Origin: Orobanche coerulescens
Taxonomy: Eukaryota > Streptophyta > Magnoliopsida > Lamiales > Orobanchaceae
NCBI GenBank assembly: GCA_033398695.1
Contig: CM065815.1
Span: 14,005,501-14,069,500 of the forward strand
DNA: 64,000 nucleotides
Reading direction: 5' to 3'
Position numbers and translations under genes: made by a program. Of this stretch, positions 44,145 through 56,033 are shown one piece after another. Below the pieces are notes generated by a model. That model worked only from the letters and a program-made list of their open reading frames with translations. It had not been told where the DNA came from and made no database searches. The number at the start of each line of letters is the position of its first letter. Within the stretch, counting starts at the first letter, position 1.

Positions 44145-44162
44145 TGGCGCCGTTGCCGGGGA
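44145..44162 (+). other. Athila primer-binding site (tRNA-Asp)
   Basis: TGGCGCCGTTGCCGGGGA, complementary to the 3' end of plant tRNA-Asp, 6 bp after the LTR. It is diagnostic for Athila. Confidence 0.88.
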
Positions 44163-44274
44163 CTGATTGTTTTACTAATATCGATTTCAGTATTTCTAGT
44201 CTTAATTTGAACATTATTTTATTTTTGTGTAATTTTTTTTATTTGTTTTCCTTTCAGGAATTTCTGGTTAGTGC

Positions 44275-46286
44275 ATGAGAAAATTCGGTAACGAAGGCCT
44301 ATTACCTTTGGATACTGAACTCGAGCGCACTCTTCAGAAAACCAAGAAGGAAAAGCGTGATCTACCGGCAAAAGACAACATGGCCGATAACACAGAAAAT
44401 CACGGAGGAGACAATCGTATGCAGCAAGCTCAACCGGCATTGGCACTCCGTGATTATGCAATGCCACAAATCAATGCAAACTTTTCGGGGATTCGATGTC
44501 CAACCATCCAAGCGAACAACTTCGAGATCAAGCCGGCTATTATTCAGATGGTACAAGCAAGCTAGTTTTGTGGACTGGCAAACGATGATCTCAACGCACA
44601 TATCGCTTCATTTCTCGAGATATGTGACACCTTCAAGAATAACGGTGTTACCGATGATGCTATTCGTCTTCGGCTTTTTCCTTTTTCTCTAAGGGACAAA
44701 GCCAAGTTTTGGTTGAATTCACTACCGCCGGGCTCTATCACGACTTGGGCGGAATTAGCACAAGCCTTTCTGGCTAAGTTCTTTCCACCATCGAAGACAG
44801 CGAGATTAAGGAACGAGATAACTACTTTCGGGTAATTTGATATGGAGTCGCTTCATGAAGCTTGGGAGCGATACAAGGATTTTCTAAGGAGATGCCCACA
44901 TCATGGTCTACCGGATTGGCTACAAATTCAGACCTTTTATAACGGATTGAGTGCTGGAGGAGCGTTAATGGGAAAGACTATGGCCGAAGCCCACTCTTTA
45001 TTGGAAGCTATGGCGGAAAACGCTTATCAGTGGCCCTCCGAATGGGTGAACCCGAAACGAGTGATGGAAATCTCCGACAATGATCCAATATCTACGCTAT
45101 CGGCCCAAGTTGCCTCCTTGACTCAGCAACTTCAAGCTTTTTTACATGCTTCTTCTACTGTTACTACAGAATCATGTAATTAGTGTAATGGGTCTCATAC
45201 TAGCGCAGAGTGTCAAGTTGGAAATCCTTTCGAGCAACATCCGATGGAACAAGCTCAGTTTGTGGGGAACGGGAATCGACAGATTAATCCGTATTCCAAC
45301 ACATACAATCCGGGGTGGCGAAATCACCCTAACTTTTCATGGAAAAACGGACAAAACTTAAACCAACCTCAGTTTGCTTAACACCAACAGCAACCCCCTC
45401 CCGCTCCAAAGATCTCTCTAGAGGAGGCAATGGCGAAATTAGCAGCAAATACGAGTCAGTTCATGACCCGTACGGAAGCAACCCTGTAAAATCATTCCGC
45501 TTCTATTCGCAACTTGCAAGTACAATTGGGTCAAATAGCAAATGTGTTAACAACCCGCCCTGAGGGTACCTTGCCAAGTACAACCGAAACGAACCCCAGA
45601 GAGAGTATAAATGCCATTGGTTTGAGAAGCGGGAAGGAAGTGTGTGAGCAGCCCAGGGAGAACAAAAAGAGAGGTGAAGATGAGGGGAAGAAAAATTCGG
45701 CGACCGAGGAATCACAAGTTTCTAAGAGCTCAAAACTGTTTCCAGATAATCCGACAGCCTATGTGCCTCCCGTCCCATTTCCACAGCGTTTGCAAAAGCA
45801 AAAAATGGACAAACAATTCTCCAAGTTTCTTGACGTCTTCAAGAAACTACATATCAACATTCCATTTGCCGACGCCTTAGAACAAATGCCTAGCTATGTG
45901 AAGTTTATGAAGGAAATATTGTCTAACAAAAGGAAGCTCGAGGAATATGAAACGGTGGCACTGACTGAAGAGTGCAGCGCAATCTTGCAGAAAAAGCTCC
46001 CGCCTAAATTGAAGGATCCAGGAAGCTTCACCATACCATGCACTATTGGGAACTTGTCTTTTGATACAACATTATGTGATCTCGGCGCTAGCGTTAATCT
46101 CATGCCTCTTTCTATTTTCAAGAAGCTAGGAATTGGGGAAGCGAAACCTACTACGGTCTCTTTACAACTAGCCGATAGATCCATCAAGTACCCGAAAGGG
46201 GTAATAGAAGATGTCTTGGTCAAGATCGATAAATTCATTTTCCCTGCTGATTTCATTGTGCTTGATATGGAAGAAGACCATGAGAT
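44275..46286 (+). pseudogene. gag: Athila gag and start of protease, five nonsense codons
   Basis: ATG 44275 (MRKFGNEGLL) begins a single frame running to 46286 without frameshift. The Athila gag core is clear: IQANNFEIKPAIIQM, IASFLEICDTFKNNG, RLRLFPFSLRDKAKFWLNS, LAKFFPPSKTARLRNEITTF and CPHHGLPDWLQIQTFYNGL, then a CCHC knuckle (CN-stop-CNGSHTSAEC) and NAIGLRSGKE. Protease begins with SFTIPCTIGNLSFDTTLCDLG followed by ASVNLMPLS (catalytic D-L-G). In-frame stops are TAG 44563, TAA 44833, TAG 45181, TAA 45379 and TAA 45487, each explicable as Gln CAG/CAA with C changed to T. Confidence 0.9.
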
Positions 46287-47200
46287 TGTAACACCCCCTA
46301 TATATTCAGGAATATTACAGTGCCGTAAATCCTTTACATAAGAATTTACAAGGATGAAGAAATGAAATGACAAAAACAGACACCAACTTATGAAATCTCT
46401 GAAATAAAATACAACAGTCTGGTTCAATACCGAGAATTTCAAATATCCAAATGAAGAGTTATTAATACATCACCAAAATCCAAACATCATAAACTGACGA
46501 CATACTCGAGTACTTATTGAAATAACCAACAAACAACAGACAATAAAACCCGGCCGGAACATCACTCTGCACCCTCGTCGTCATGCATCTCCAGTGGTTG
46601 TTTCCCCGCTCTCCTGGATCCTGAACATAAACAAATGTTCACCCCCGAAGGGGTTAGCACGACGATGCTAGTACAAGTACAATAATCATACAACAGTGAT
46701 ATAATCAACAATTATATCATAACAAGTTTCTCCAACGAGAAATATCAACAACACATATCATATCATAACAGTTTCAACATACTGATGGTATCCCAACGAT
46801 CCAGTAGCACAGCCTATAGATTCCCATGATGATCCGTCGGACCAACACATGGTGGAACTACTGTCCAACGATCCAAAGACACACGACTATAGATTCCCAT
46901 GATGATTCCCGTCGGATCAACGCATGGTGGACATATAATCACAACACATTTACACAATACAATCACATCATAACTGTCATAATATACACAATTCTAATTA
47001 GAGTACTTGCCTCGGTTCGTTGACAAGAATAAAACTCCCACAAATATCAAAATTCTCGAAGGTCGTCCCCTTCGATCAATCACGTTGCTAAGCTCGAACC
47101 TTAACAAAAGAAATAATATAGAATTCATCTCATGCCGTACAATGTCTAACAATCCAAAATTACGGTAGGAAGTCCTTAAAATGCAATCTGCCTGGATCGC

Positions 47201-47425
47201 TTAACGCACGCTATGCATTCTATGTAGTGTACGTTAATACTACTCGTTAGCGCACGCATTACACACAGCCTAGAGTACGCTAACCATGCACGGTCAGTGC
47301 CTCACTGATCAGCCGACTGACTCGCCTGATGACTTAAAGCACGCTAAGTTCCAAACGTTGCGTACGCTAAACATACTCGATTGCGCACGTTAATTCACGT
47401 AGCTTAGCGCACGCTAAGCGTGCAT
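47201..47425. repeat. TTAGCGCACGCTAA-type palindromes, second array of D LTR 1
   Basis: About eight variants of TTA(G/A)CG(C/T)ACGCTAA, including CTAGAGTACGCTAA and TTAGCGCACGCTAA, in the transcribed half of the LTR. Copies are at 54509-54735 (LTR 2) and 63390-63610 (LTR 3). Confidence 0.75.
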
Positions 47426-48276
47426 GGCAGTTCACTGAAGGGCAGCAGATTGTACAAATGGTGATGAAGTATGCGAATTCCTCAGTGATTAATGTTTGTT
47501 ATCCGAATACATGTTATGTTCATAAACTTATGAATGATCTCACGGATAATAACAACTTCGAGATACAAGTATACGTATAATCATCACAACACCATAATCC
47601 ATCTTGATTACAATTCTCATGCGAAGTTTGGTGATCTCCGGTTGGTGCATTAGATTCTACTATCATTATACACATTTGGACTTCATCTTGAGGTGAACTA
47701 ATAATTCCAACTTATACGAAAGAATATTTCCTAAGATGATTCTTCCCTTAAGTCCTTATAACCGAAAATAATATCACCTCCAATTTATGATCACTAAGAT
47801 AACATAAGTCATACGGATAGCCAACTTCAGAATGTTTCTCTCATCATTAAAAGTACTAGGATTCCAACTACAAGGTTCCAACGATAATATCATAAGCATA
47901 GACATTCCCACCTTCTAAACATGATGTTTGTTGAATAATTCACTAATGAAATTCAATATCTCGTTAGCATGATCATCCAATTCCTTAGAATTCAAATCTA
48001 AGGCTGGAGATAGATTGAACATACCTTAATATGACGAAATTACTGAACCGCAAGGTAGAATCCGACTCCGGTTGGTTATACGCCACTCCAAGGTGTTACT
48101 TCTCTTCAAAGATCACTCACAAGTAATATCCAATATTCAACGATCAGGTAGATGTGTTCTAAGTGTATTAGGAGGATAATTATTGCTCTCTGGTCTCTCA
48201 AGACTGAAGAGTAAACGGAGGAAATGTAAGCCAAAAACGGGTTGTTGTCTCATTTATAATATTCTGCACTTTAGCT

Positions 48277-48503
48277 AATTAGCGCACGCTACCATACATA
48301 CTTAGCGCACGCTAATAAGCGTTGACTCCTAATCTGTCCAGGTTCGTCCGCGGGAATCTTATCCGGACCCATGTCCCGGCTGGCGCATGTGCTAGCCGCC
48401 CAGCTCAATAATTGAGTGCCTAGCGCACGCAACTCCTATATATGTAACATGCGCTAGTAGTAGCCGATAGCGCGCGTTAAGCTACATTCTTAGCGTGCGC
48501 TAT
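48277..48503. repeat. TTAGCGCACGCTAA-type palindromes, U3 array of D LTR 1
   Basis: Six or more copies (AATTAGCGCACGCTA, CTTAGCGCACGCTAA, TAGCGCACGC, GATAGCGCGCGTTAA, CTTAGCGTGCGCTA) immediately upstream of the minus-strand TATA box at 48258. The copy in LTR 2 is at 55582-55807. Confidence 0.78.
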
Positions 48504-48677
48504 CACGAGTTTGCATGAGAAATTTTGCATGTTGATATACTTATGTACAAAGATACCAATGTAAGAAATATCATACTCCAATTATCAAGATCACAAATCC
48601 GAATAATACAGGGTTTGAATACAGATGAAATACACAGTAATAAATCCGGATATTACTTACTCTCCTACTAAAAAGGA

Positions 48678-48692
48678 GTTTCGTCCCAAAAC
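48678..48692 (-). other. Conserved stem next to D purine tract
   Basis: The minus strand reads GTTTTGGGACGAAAC (D2: GTTTCGGGACGAAAC at 55997-55983), directly after the pol stop at 48693 and before AAAAAGGAG / AGTAGGAGAGTA, the plus-strand priming tract. The same inverted repeat is next to the tract in A and B. Confidence 0.6.
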
Positions 48693-50239
48693 TCAAGACG
48701 AAAATAACTCGGGATATCTAGACTTCATGCCATCTTCCGTTTCCCATGTGGCTTCTTCCACTCCGTGACGTGACCATTGAACTTTGACCAAAACGATTGG
48801 TTTGTTCCTCAACTGCTTAACTCGACTCTCGAGTATCTTGACCGGTATTTCTTCAAACGTCCCATCATGAGCGACTTCGATCTCACCGAAATCAATGACA
48901 TGACTAGGATCTGGTATATACTTCCGTAACTGGCATACGTGGAACACGTTATGAACATGGCACAATGACGGCGGCAATGCCAATCTGTATGCCAACTCTC
49001 CAACTCTCTCAAGGATTTCAAATGGTCCGATATATCTAGGACTCAGCTTTCCTTTCCTTCCGAAACGAAAGATTCCTCGAGTAGGAGAAACCTTTAAAAG
49101 TACGTGGTCTCCCATACTGAACTCCAAAGGGCGACGGCGTACGTCTGCATAAGATTTCTGTCGACTCTGGGCGGTCAACAGTCTTTCACGAATTAAGGCT
49201 ATCTTCTCTCGAGTCTGTACGATCAACTCTGGTTCTGTTCCGATCAAGTCTGATGAATCGTCCCAGCATAGGGGCGATCTGCATCTTCTCCCGTATAATG
49301 CCTCAAATGGTGCCATCTTAATGGAGGCATGCCAATCATTGTTGTAAGTAAATTCAATCAACGATAGATGAACTTCCCAATCGTTCGACCAATCTAAGGC
49401 ACAGGCCCTTAGCATGTATTCCACCGTTTGAATGGTCCTCTCAGATTGTCCGTCAGTCTGCGGGTGATAAGCTGTACTGAAGTTCAATTCGGTCCCCAAG
49501 GCCTTATGAACTGCTTTCCAAAGTGAGACACAAAACGGCCGTCTCGATCAGAAATAATGGTCTTCGGCGTACCATGCAGTCGAACTATCTCTGAAATAAA
49601 TACCCGCGCCAACCTCTCTGGTCCCCACGTGTCCTTAATGCCTAGGAAGTGAGCTGATTTGGTTAGACGATCAACTATCACCCAAATCATGTTCATTCCT
49701 GTCTTGCTTCTCGGCATGTCAGTGATAAAGTCCATCGATATGTCCTCCCACTTCCATTCAGGAATCATGAGCGGCTTCAACATTCCGGCAGGTCATTGAT
49801 GCTCGATCTTAACCTGCTGACAAGTCAAGCATTTTGAAACATAGTCCGCTACATCTTTCTTCATGTTGCCCCACCAGAAATTCTGTTTCAAGTCCTTATA
49901 CATCTTACTGGTGCCCGGGTGGATAGAATAGGGCGAGCTATGAGCTTCCTTCATAATCGTCTATTTCAGAACATTGATATCAGGAACACAGAGTCGGTTC
50001 TGAAATCTCAAAACTCCATCATAATGAATTAGGAATCCGGGGGCCTTTCCCTTGATCACTTCATCACGTAACTGAATCATCAGAGGATCATCTGCCTGTC
50101 TAGATTTGATTTCTTCGGTTAATGACGAAGTTAATTCCATCACGCACAGTTGTCCTTAGACTCTTTGCAACCACACTTCAATTCCTTCTCTAATCATCTC
50201 TCGTTGAAGGCTAAGTTGGGAGGTCAGAGTCTCCAACAT
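48693..50239 (-). pseudogene. pol: D1 integrase with C-terminal chromodomain, disrupted
   Basis: From LETLTSQLSL the frame runs through the integrase zinc finger and core (MDFITDMPRSKTG, VDRLTKSAHFL, IISDRDGRFVSHF). A frameshift at about 49490, shared with D2, lies before TELNFSTAYHPQTDGQSERTI, which holds the catalytic Glu. The C-terminus has GPFEILERVGELAYRLALP and ends in a chromodomain (KILESRVKQLRNKPIVLVKVQW, then EEATWETEDGMKSRYPELF), presumed to steer insertion to heterochromatin. Nonsense codons lie at 50156 (CAA to TAA), 49961 (CAG to TAG) and 49793 (CGA to TGA), all C to T on the coding strand when compared with D2. Confidence 0.9.
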
Positions 50240-51642
50240 CTAAATAGAAACAGGCTTGCGGCTAAGTGCATCTGCCACCACATTCGCTTTGCCTGGATGA
50301 TACAAAATCTCCAAGTCGTAGTCCTTAATAAGCTCTAACCATCTTCTTTGCCGCATGTTCAGATCTTTCTGACTGAAGATGTATTTGAGACTCTTGTGAT
50401 CAGTAAAGATCTGGTAATGAGTCCCGTACAGGTAATGTCTCCAGATCTTCAAAGCAAAAACTACTGCTGCTAGCTCTAAATCGTGTGTTGGGTAATTCAC
50501 TTCATAAGGTTTCAGCTGTCGTGAAGCATAAGCGATCACCTTATCATTCTGCATCAATACAGATCCGAGTCCTTGGTTTGAAGCATCACTGTAAACTATG
50601 AATCCTCCAGTCCCCTGTGGAAGTGATAAAATTGGTGCTGTCGTCAATCTCCTCTTCAATTCATCAAAACTAGTCTGGCACAACTCGTTCCACTCAAACT
50701 TTTGAGTTTTCTGTAGGAGTCGAGTAAGTGGGCGGGAGATTTTAGAAAACCCTTCCACGAATCGACGATAATATCCAGCAAGTCCTAAGAAGCTTCGGAC
50801 TTCTTTCACGTTCTTTGGAGGCTTCCAATCCATAATTGCTTCGATCTTCTGAGGATATACTCGGACTCCTTTAGCTGATACCACATGGCCGAGGAACATT
50901 ACTTCCTTTAGCCAGAATTCACACTTAGAAAGTTTGGCGATTGCTCGCTTCTCAAAAGTTCTAATACAATTCGCAAATGTTGCGCATGCTCTTCTGGGCT
51001 CTTAGAATACACCAGAATGTCATCAATGCACACGACCACAAATTTATCCAAATATTCGATGAACACTCGGTTCATCAATTGCATGAATACAGCAGGTGCA
51101 TTAGTGAGACCAAATGGCATCACTACAAACTCATAGTGCCCGTAGCGAGTTCTGAATGCCGACTTTGGAACATCAGATTCCTTAATCCTCAGCTGATGGT
51201 ACCCTGATCTCAGATCGATTTTAGAAAATATTGTTGCTCCTTGCAACTGGTCAAATAAATCATCAATCCGTGGCAACGGATATTTGTTCTTAATCGTCAT
51301 ATTGTTCAGCTCTCGATAGTCGATACACAGTCGGAGCGATCCATCCTTCTTCCGGACAAAAAGAACTGGGGCTCCCCAGGGCGAAACGCTTGGCTAGATA
51401 TAGCCTTTGTCCAGTAACTCCTCCAGCTGCTTTTTCAGTTCATAGATCTCAGTAGGTGCCATACGATACGGAGCTTTAGAAATTGGTGTAGCTCCGGGTT
51501 CCAGCTCAATGGTGAATTCTACATCCCGTCGTGGAGGTAGTCTAGGTAACTCGTCAGGAAATACATCTGGAAATTCGTTAACAACAGGAATGGATGAAAG
51601 TTCCACAATTTCGTCTTCTTTCTTCATTGTATAACACCAGTA
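50237..51642 (-). pseudogene. pol: D1 reverse transcriptase and RNase H, disrupted
   Basis: [22 protein letters not shown] starts the RT region; seen in two pieces, PDVFPDELP and [14 protein letters not shown]. The RT box [15 protein letters not shown] keeps both Asp residues (about 51040). TAG at 51394 replaces CAG of D2 (GYI-stop-PS). A 4-bp deletion near 50938 shifts the frame before [15 protein letters not shown]. RNase H follows ([43 protein letters not shown]). TAG stops after protease (51652) and after RNase H (50237) are also present in D2. Confidence 0.9.
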
Positions 51643-51654
51643 TCCGGTACAGCC

Positions 51655-53358
51655 CTATTTCAATAATTTGACAGCTTTCATTGCCTTGATCAACTTTCCT
51701 GAGCTTCCTGGTTTCCATCCTTCAAACAGTACTTCGGAGCCATCGTCAGCGATCAGCGAAATATTCCTCCTTCGATAGTTTACAATAGCTCCATATCGAT
51801 TAAGCCAATCGTCTCCGAGTATCAGGTCGTCTCCTTGCATTTCTATTACAATCAGATTTGAGAGCCACTCTTTGCCCCCAAATGATACAGGGAAATCTCT
51901 AGTCTCTAAGTTCCCAACAATCCTCTCTCCACTCGGTAAACCAACAACATAAGGTTCACAGTAATGAAAACCAGAAATATTCAAACGATTTACACAAGAT
52001 GAGGATATAAATGAATGCGTTGCTCCCGTATCGAATAAAATGCTAACTGGCTGGGAAAGGATCTGAACAGTACCTGATGCGACAGCAGCATCCTGATCGT
52101 CTGTCCTCCTCATCTCGTAAAGACGTGGGGGAGCAGATCCGACACTTGATGTACCCATTCGGTCCCACTGTCCTCTGCCTCGTCCGCGGCCAAAATTTTG
52201 AGGCATCTGAGCACTTTGCTGCGTCTGTTGGATACTAGCTTCCTTCTGAACTGGCTGTGATGTACGGGTTCCATTGTACTTGGTGGCATCCTTGCAAAAC
52301 ATCGCACGGTGCCCTTCCTGTCCGCAATCAAAACATGTAATTGGAGTGCGCAAACAATGACGCCAAAGGTTGCCTGGGCGACCACAGTTAAAGCACTTCC
52401 TAGCTGTATCCGTCGTGGCTGACATTGTTCCGAAATTCTTTCCAATCTTAGATAGGTGTGGAGGTTTCTTGAAAGAATGAAAGGATGACTGGGCTTTGCG
52501 AGGCCCGCTGTTCTTGTGCTCTGTAAAAGTACCAGAGACTTTCTGCTTCTTCGACTCCGTAAACTTCTCCATTGCTGCTTCTTTGATTTCGTACGCCAAC
52601 GCCTTATCTTGGTATTGACGGAGAGTGGTACATTCAAAACCGGACATGTACCTCTGGATTTCTGGTTTCATCCTTATTTCAAAATGAATCATCATCTCTG
52701 CATCTGTTCTGACCAGATGTCGAACAAATGCTAGCTGCTGGTTAAACGTCTTAATTATCTGGGATACGGGTTCGTCTGATGGCTGAGCGGAGAAAAACTC
52801 CCGAACTTTGGCTTCCCTCACAGGACGAGGGCAGTACTGAGCTTCCATCATCATTTTAAATTCTGTCCAATCAGCATCATGATCTGCAGGTCGGATAGCT
52901 TCCCACCACTCGGATGCTTCCCCTATCAGAAAGTACTGAGCAATAGGAGCTCTCCTGTCGTCTGGGCAATTTATTCCAGCAAAAATTTTCTCCAATTCCT
53001 TCAACCAATGATCCCAAGTGGGAGTCTCGTAAAAGCCGTCAAATTTGGGTGGTTGCATTTTCGCTACCTCTTGCAACCATCGGTCACCTCGATTTACCAT
53101 TTGTGGGATCCTTTGCTGTCCATCTCCCTGCTGAAATCCCACCGCCACCTGCATTCGGTCCACGACCTGAGCGAACTGAGTCATCTGGTTCACTACTTGA
53201 CGAAGTATTTCTGGTACAGCAGGTTCCGGTTCGTTATTGATGGATCGTTGCGGCTCGCCTGAGCTATGACTGGCCTGATTAGAAGGCGACGCTTCCCTTT
53301 CAGCATTCCTTCTTCCACGTCCACGACCGCGACCACATCCACGTCCGCCTCTCAACAT
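51655..53358 (-). CDS. gag: D1 gag and aspartic protease
   Basis: I take ATG 53358 (MLRGGRGCGRGRGRGRRN), matching the D2 start; the frame then stays open for 567 codons to TAG 51655-51657. The basic Gly/Arg N-terminus is followed by the gag core (PPKFDGFYETPTWDHWLKE, ASEWWEAIRPADHDADWTEF) and two zinc knuckles, CFNCGRPGNLWRHC (His replaced by Asn, so damaged) and CFDCGQEGHRAMFC (intact). Protease carries SILFDTGATHSFI with DTG. It is the best preserved chromovirus frame in the window. The terminal amber lies between protease and RT in both copies. Confidence 0.88.
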   Translation of the reverse strand: MLRGGRGCGRGRGRGRRNAEREASPSNQASHSSGEPQRSINNEPEPAVPEILRQVVNQMTQFAQVVDRMQVAVGFQQGDGQQRIPQMVNRGDRWLQEVAKMQPPKFDGFYETPTWDHWLKELEKIFAGINCPDDRRAPIAQYFLIGEASEWWEAIRPADHDADWTEFKMMMEAQYCPRPVREAKVREFFSAQPSDEPVSQIIKTFNQQLAFVRHLVRTDAEMMIHFEIRMKPEIQRYMSGFECTTLRQYQDKALAYEIKEAAMEKFTESKKQKVSGTFTEHKNSGPRKAQSSFHSFKKPPHLSKIGKNFGTMSATTDTARKCFNCGRPGNLWRHCLRTPITCFDCGQEGHRAMFCKDATKYNGTRTSQPVQKEASIQQTQQSAQMPQNFGRGRGRGQWDRMGTSSVGSAPPRLYEMRRTDDQDAAVASGTVQILSQPVSILFDTGATHSFISSSCVNRLNISGFHYCEPYVVGLPSGERIVGNLETRDFPVSFGGKEWLSNLIVIEMQGDDLILGDDWLNRYGAIVNYRRRNISLIADDGSEVLFEGWKPGSSGKLIKAMKAVKLLK

Positions 53359-53575
53359 AATGTAAGCATAAATACTCAATACACAAGAAACAACATCGTT
53401 CTAATGTTCAAGTATAAAGAGATACAACATGTAAAGAACGAGATAGAGTTTAGGAACTTACAACCACCGTTCGCATGAAGACGTAGGCAGTACAGTGATG
53501 TCATTCACGGTCGGTTACCTCAAAAGACGTAAATGACCCTAATTTAACCCAATGGCCAAGATATCCATAATCTTA

Positions 53576-53587
53576 GCTCTGATACCA
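53576..53587 (-). other. D1 primer-binding site (initiator Met tRNA)
   Basis: The minus strand reads TGGTATCAGAGC, 5 bp inside LTR 2. The D2 equivalent is at 62458-62469. Confidence 0.88.
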
Positions 53588-53592
53588 TATTC

Positions 53593-55962
53593 TGTAACAC
53601 CCCCGATATATTCTGGAATATTACAGCGCCGTAAATCCTTTACATAAGAATTTACAAGGCTGAAGAAATGAAATGACAATAACAGACACCAACATATAAA
53701 ATCTCTGAAATAAAATACAACAGTCTAGTTCAATACCGAGAATTTCAAATATCCAAATGAAGAGTTATTAATACATCACCAAAATCCAAACATCATAAAC
53801 TGACGACGTACTTGAGTACTTATTGAAATAACCAACAAACAACAGACAATAAAACCCGGTCGGAACATCACTCTGCACCCTCGTCGTCATGCAGCTCCAG
53901 TGGTTGTTTCCCCGCTCTCCTGGATCCTGAACATAAACAAATGTTCACCCCCGAAGGGGTTAGCACGACGATGCTAGTACAAGTACAATAATCATACAAC
54001 AGTGATATAATCAACAATTATATCATAACAAGTTTCTCCAACGAGAAATATCAACAACACATATCATATCATAACAGTTTCAACATACTGATGGTATCCC
54101 AACGATCCAAATAAGACACAGCCTATAGATTCCCATGATGATCCCGTCGGACCAACACATGGTGGAACTACCGCCCAACGATCCAAAGACACACAACTAT
54201 AGATTCCCATGATGATTCCGTCGGATCAACGCATGGTGGACATATAATCACAACACATTTACACAATACAATCACATCATAACTGTCATAATATACACAA
54301 TTCTAATTAGAGTACTTGCCTCGGTTCGTTGACAAGAATAAAACTCCCACGAATATCAAAATACTCGAAGGTCGTCCCCTTCGATCAATCACGTTGCTAA
54401 GCTCGAACCTTAACAAAAGAAATAATATAGAATTCATCTCATGCCGTACAATGTCTAACAATCCAAAATTACGGTAGGAAGTCCTTAAAATGCAATCTGC
54501 CTGGATCACTTAACGCACGCTACGCATTCTATGTAGCGTACGTTAATACTACTTGTTAGCGCACGCAATACACACAGCCTAGCGTACGCTAACCATGCAC
54601 GGTCAGTGCCTCACTGATCAGCCGACTGACTCGCCTGATGACTTAACGCACGCTAAGTTCCAAACGTGGCGTACGCTAAACATACTCGATAGCGCACGTT
54701 AATTCACGTAGCTTAGCGCACGCTAAGCGTGCATGGTAGTTCACTGAAGGGCAGCAGATTGTACAAATGGTGATGAAGTATGCGAATTCCTCAGTGATTA
54801 ATGTTTATTATCCGAATACATGTTATGTTCATAAACTTATGAATGATCTCACGGATAATAACAACTTCGAGATACAAGTATACGCATAATCATCACAACA
54901 CCATAATCCATCTTGATTACAATTCTCATGCGAAGTTTGGTGATCTCCGGTTGGTGCATTAGATTCTACTATCATTATACACATTCGGACTTCATCTTGA
55001 GGTGAACTAATAATTCCAACTTATACGAAAGAATATTTCCTAAGATGATTCTTCCCTTAAGTCCTTATAACCGAAAATAATATCACCTCCAATTTATGAT
55101 CACTAAGATAACATAAGTCATACGGATAGCCAACTTCAGAATGTTTCTCTCATCATTAAAAGTACTAGGATTCCAACTACAAGGTTCCAACGATAATATC
55201 ATAAGCATAGACATTCCCACCTTCTAAACATGATGTTTGTTGAATAATTCACTAATGAAATTCAATATCTCGTTAGCATGATCATCTAATTTCTTAGAAT
55301 TCAAATCTAAGGCTGGAGATAGATTGAACATACCTTAATATGACGAAATTACTGAACTGCAAGGTAGAATCCGACTCCGGTTGGTTATACGCCACTCCAA
55401 GGTGTTACTTCTCTTCAATGATCACTCACAAGTAATATCCAATATTCTACGATCAGGTAGATGTGTTCTAAGTGTATTAGGAGGATAATTATTGCTCTCT
55501 GGTCTCTCAAGACTGAAGAGTAAACGGAGAAAATGTAAGCCAAAAACGGGTTGTTGTCTCATTTATAATATTCTGCACTTTAGCTAATTAGCGCACGCTA
55601 CCATACATACTTAGCGCACGCTAATAAGCGTTGACTCCAAATCGTCTGTGTTCGTCGGGAATCTTATCCGGACCCATGTCCCGGCTGGCGCATGTGCTAG
55701 CCGCCCAGCTCAATAATTGAGTGCCTAGCGCACACAACTCCTATATACGTAACGTGCGCTAGTAGTAGCCGATAGCGCGCGTTAAGCTACATTCTTAGCG
55801 TGCGCTATCACGAGTTTGCATGAGAAATTTTGCATGTTGATATACTTATGTACAAAGATACCAATGTAAGAAATATCATACTCCAATTATCAAGATCACA
55901 AATCCGAATAATACAGGGTTCGAATACAGATGAAATACACAGTAATAAATCCGGATATTACA
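53593..55962 (-). repeat. D LTR 2 (2370 bp), shared by D1 and D2
   Basis: TGTAACACCCCCGATATATT to CCGGATATTACA. It is flanked by the D1 PBS on the left and the D2 purine tract on the right, so it is simultaneously 5' LTR of D1 and 3' LTR of D2. Confidence 0.93.
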
Positions 55963-56033
55963 TACTCTCCTACTAAAAAGGAGTTTCGTCCCGAAACTAA
56001 AGACGAAAATAACTCGGGATATCTAGACTTCAT

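Larger units (their letters stand above)
42827..46286 (+). mobile_element. Athila element, 5' part
   Basis: 5' LTR 42827-44138, PBS for tRNA-Asp (44145-44162), leader, gag and the protease start. It is cut at 46286 by the D array directly after codons for the LDMEEDHEI segment. The remainder (RT onward) must lie right of the window. Confidence 0.92.
46287..48657 (-). repeat. D LTR 1 (2371 bp)
   Basis: TGTAACACCCCCTATATATT to CCGGATATTACT (last base A to T). On the minus strand the TATA box ATTATAAATG is at 48260-48251. The palindrome array 48277-48503 is upstream of it and a second array, 47201-47425, is downstream. An imperfect tandem pair of about 80 bp (CAACGATCCA...ATAGATTCCCATGATGAT...CATGGTGGA) is at 46795-46935. 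Confidence 0.92.

Noticed and set aside
48693..53358. A functional host gene with chromodomain
   Set aside because: The chromodomain is the C-terminal tail of a chromovirus integrase, between matched LTRs, with PBS and purine tract.
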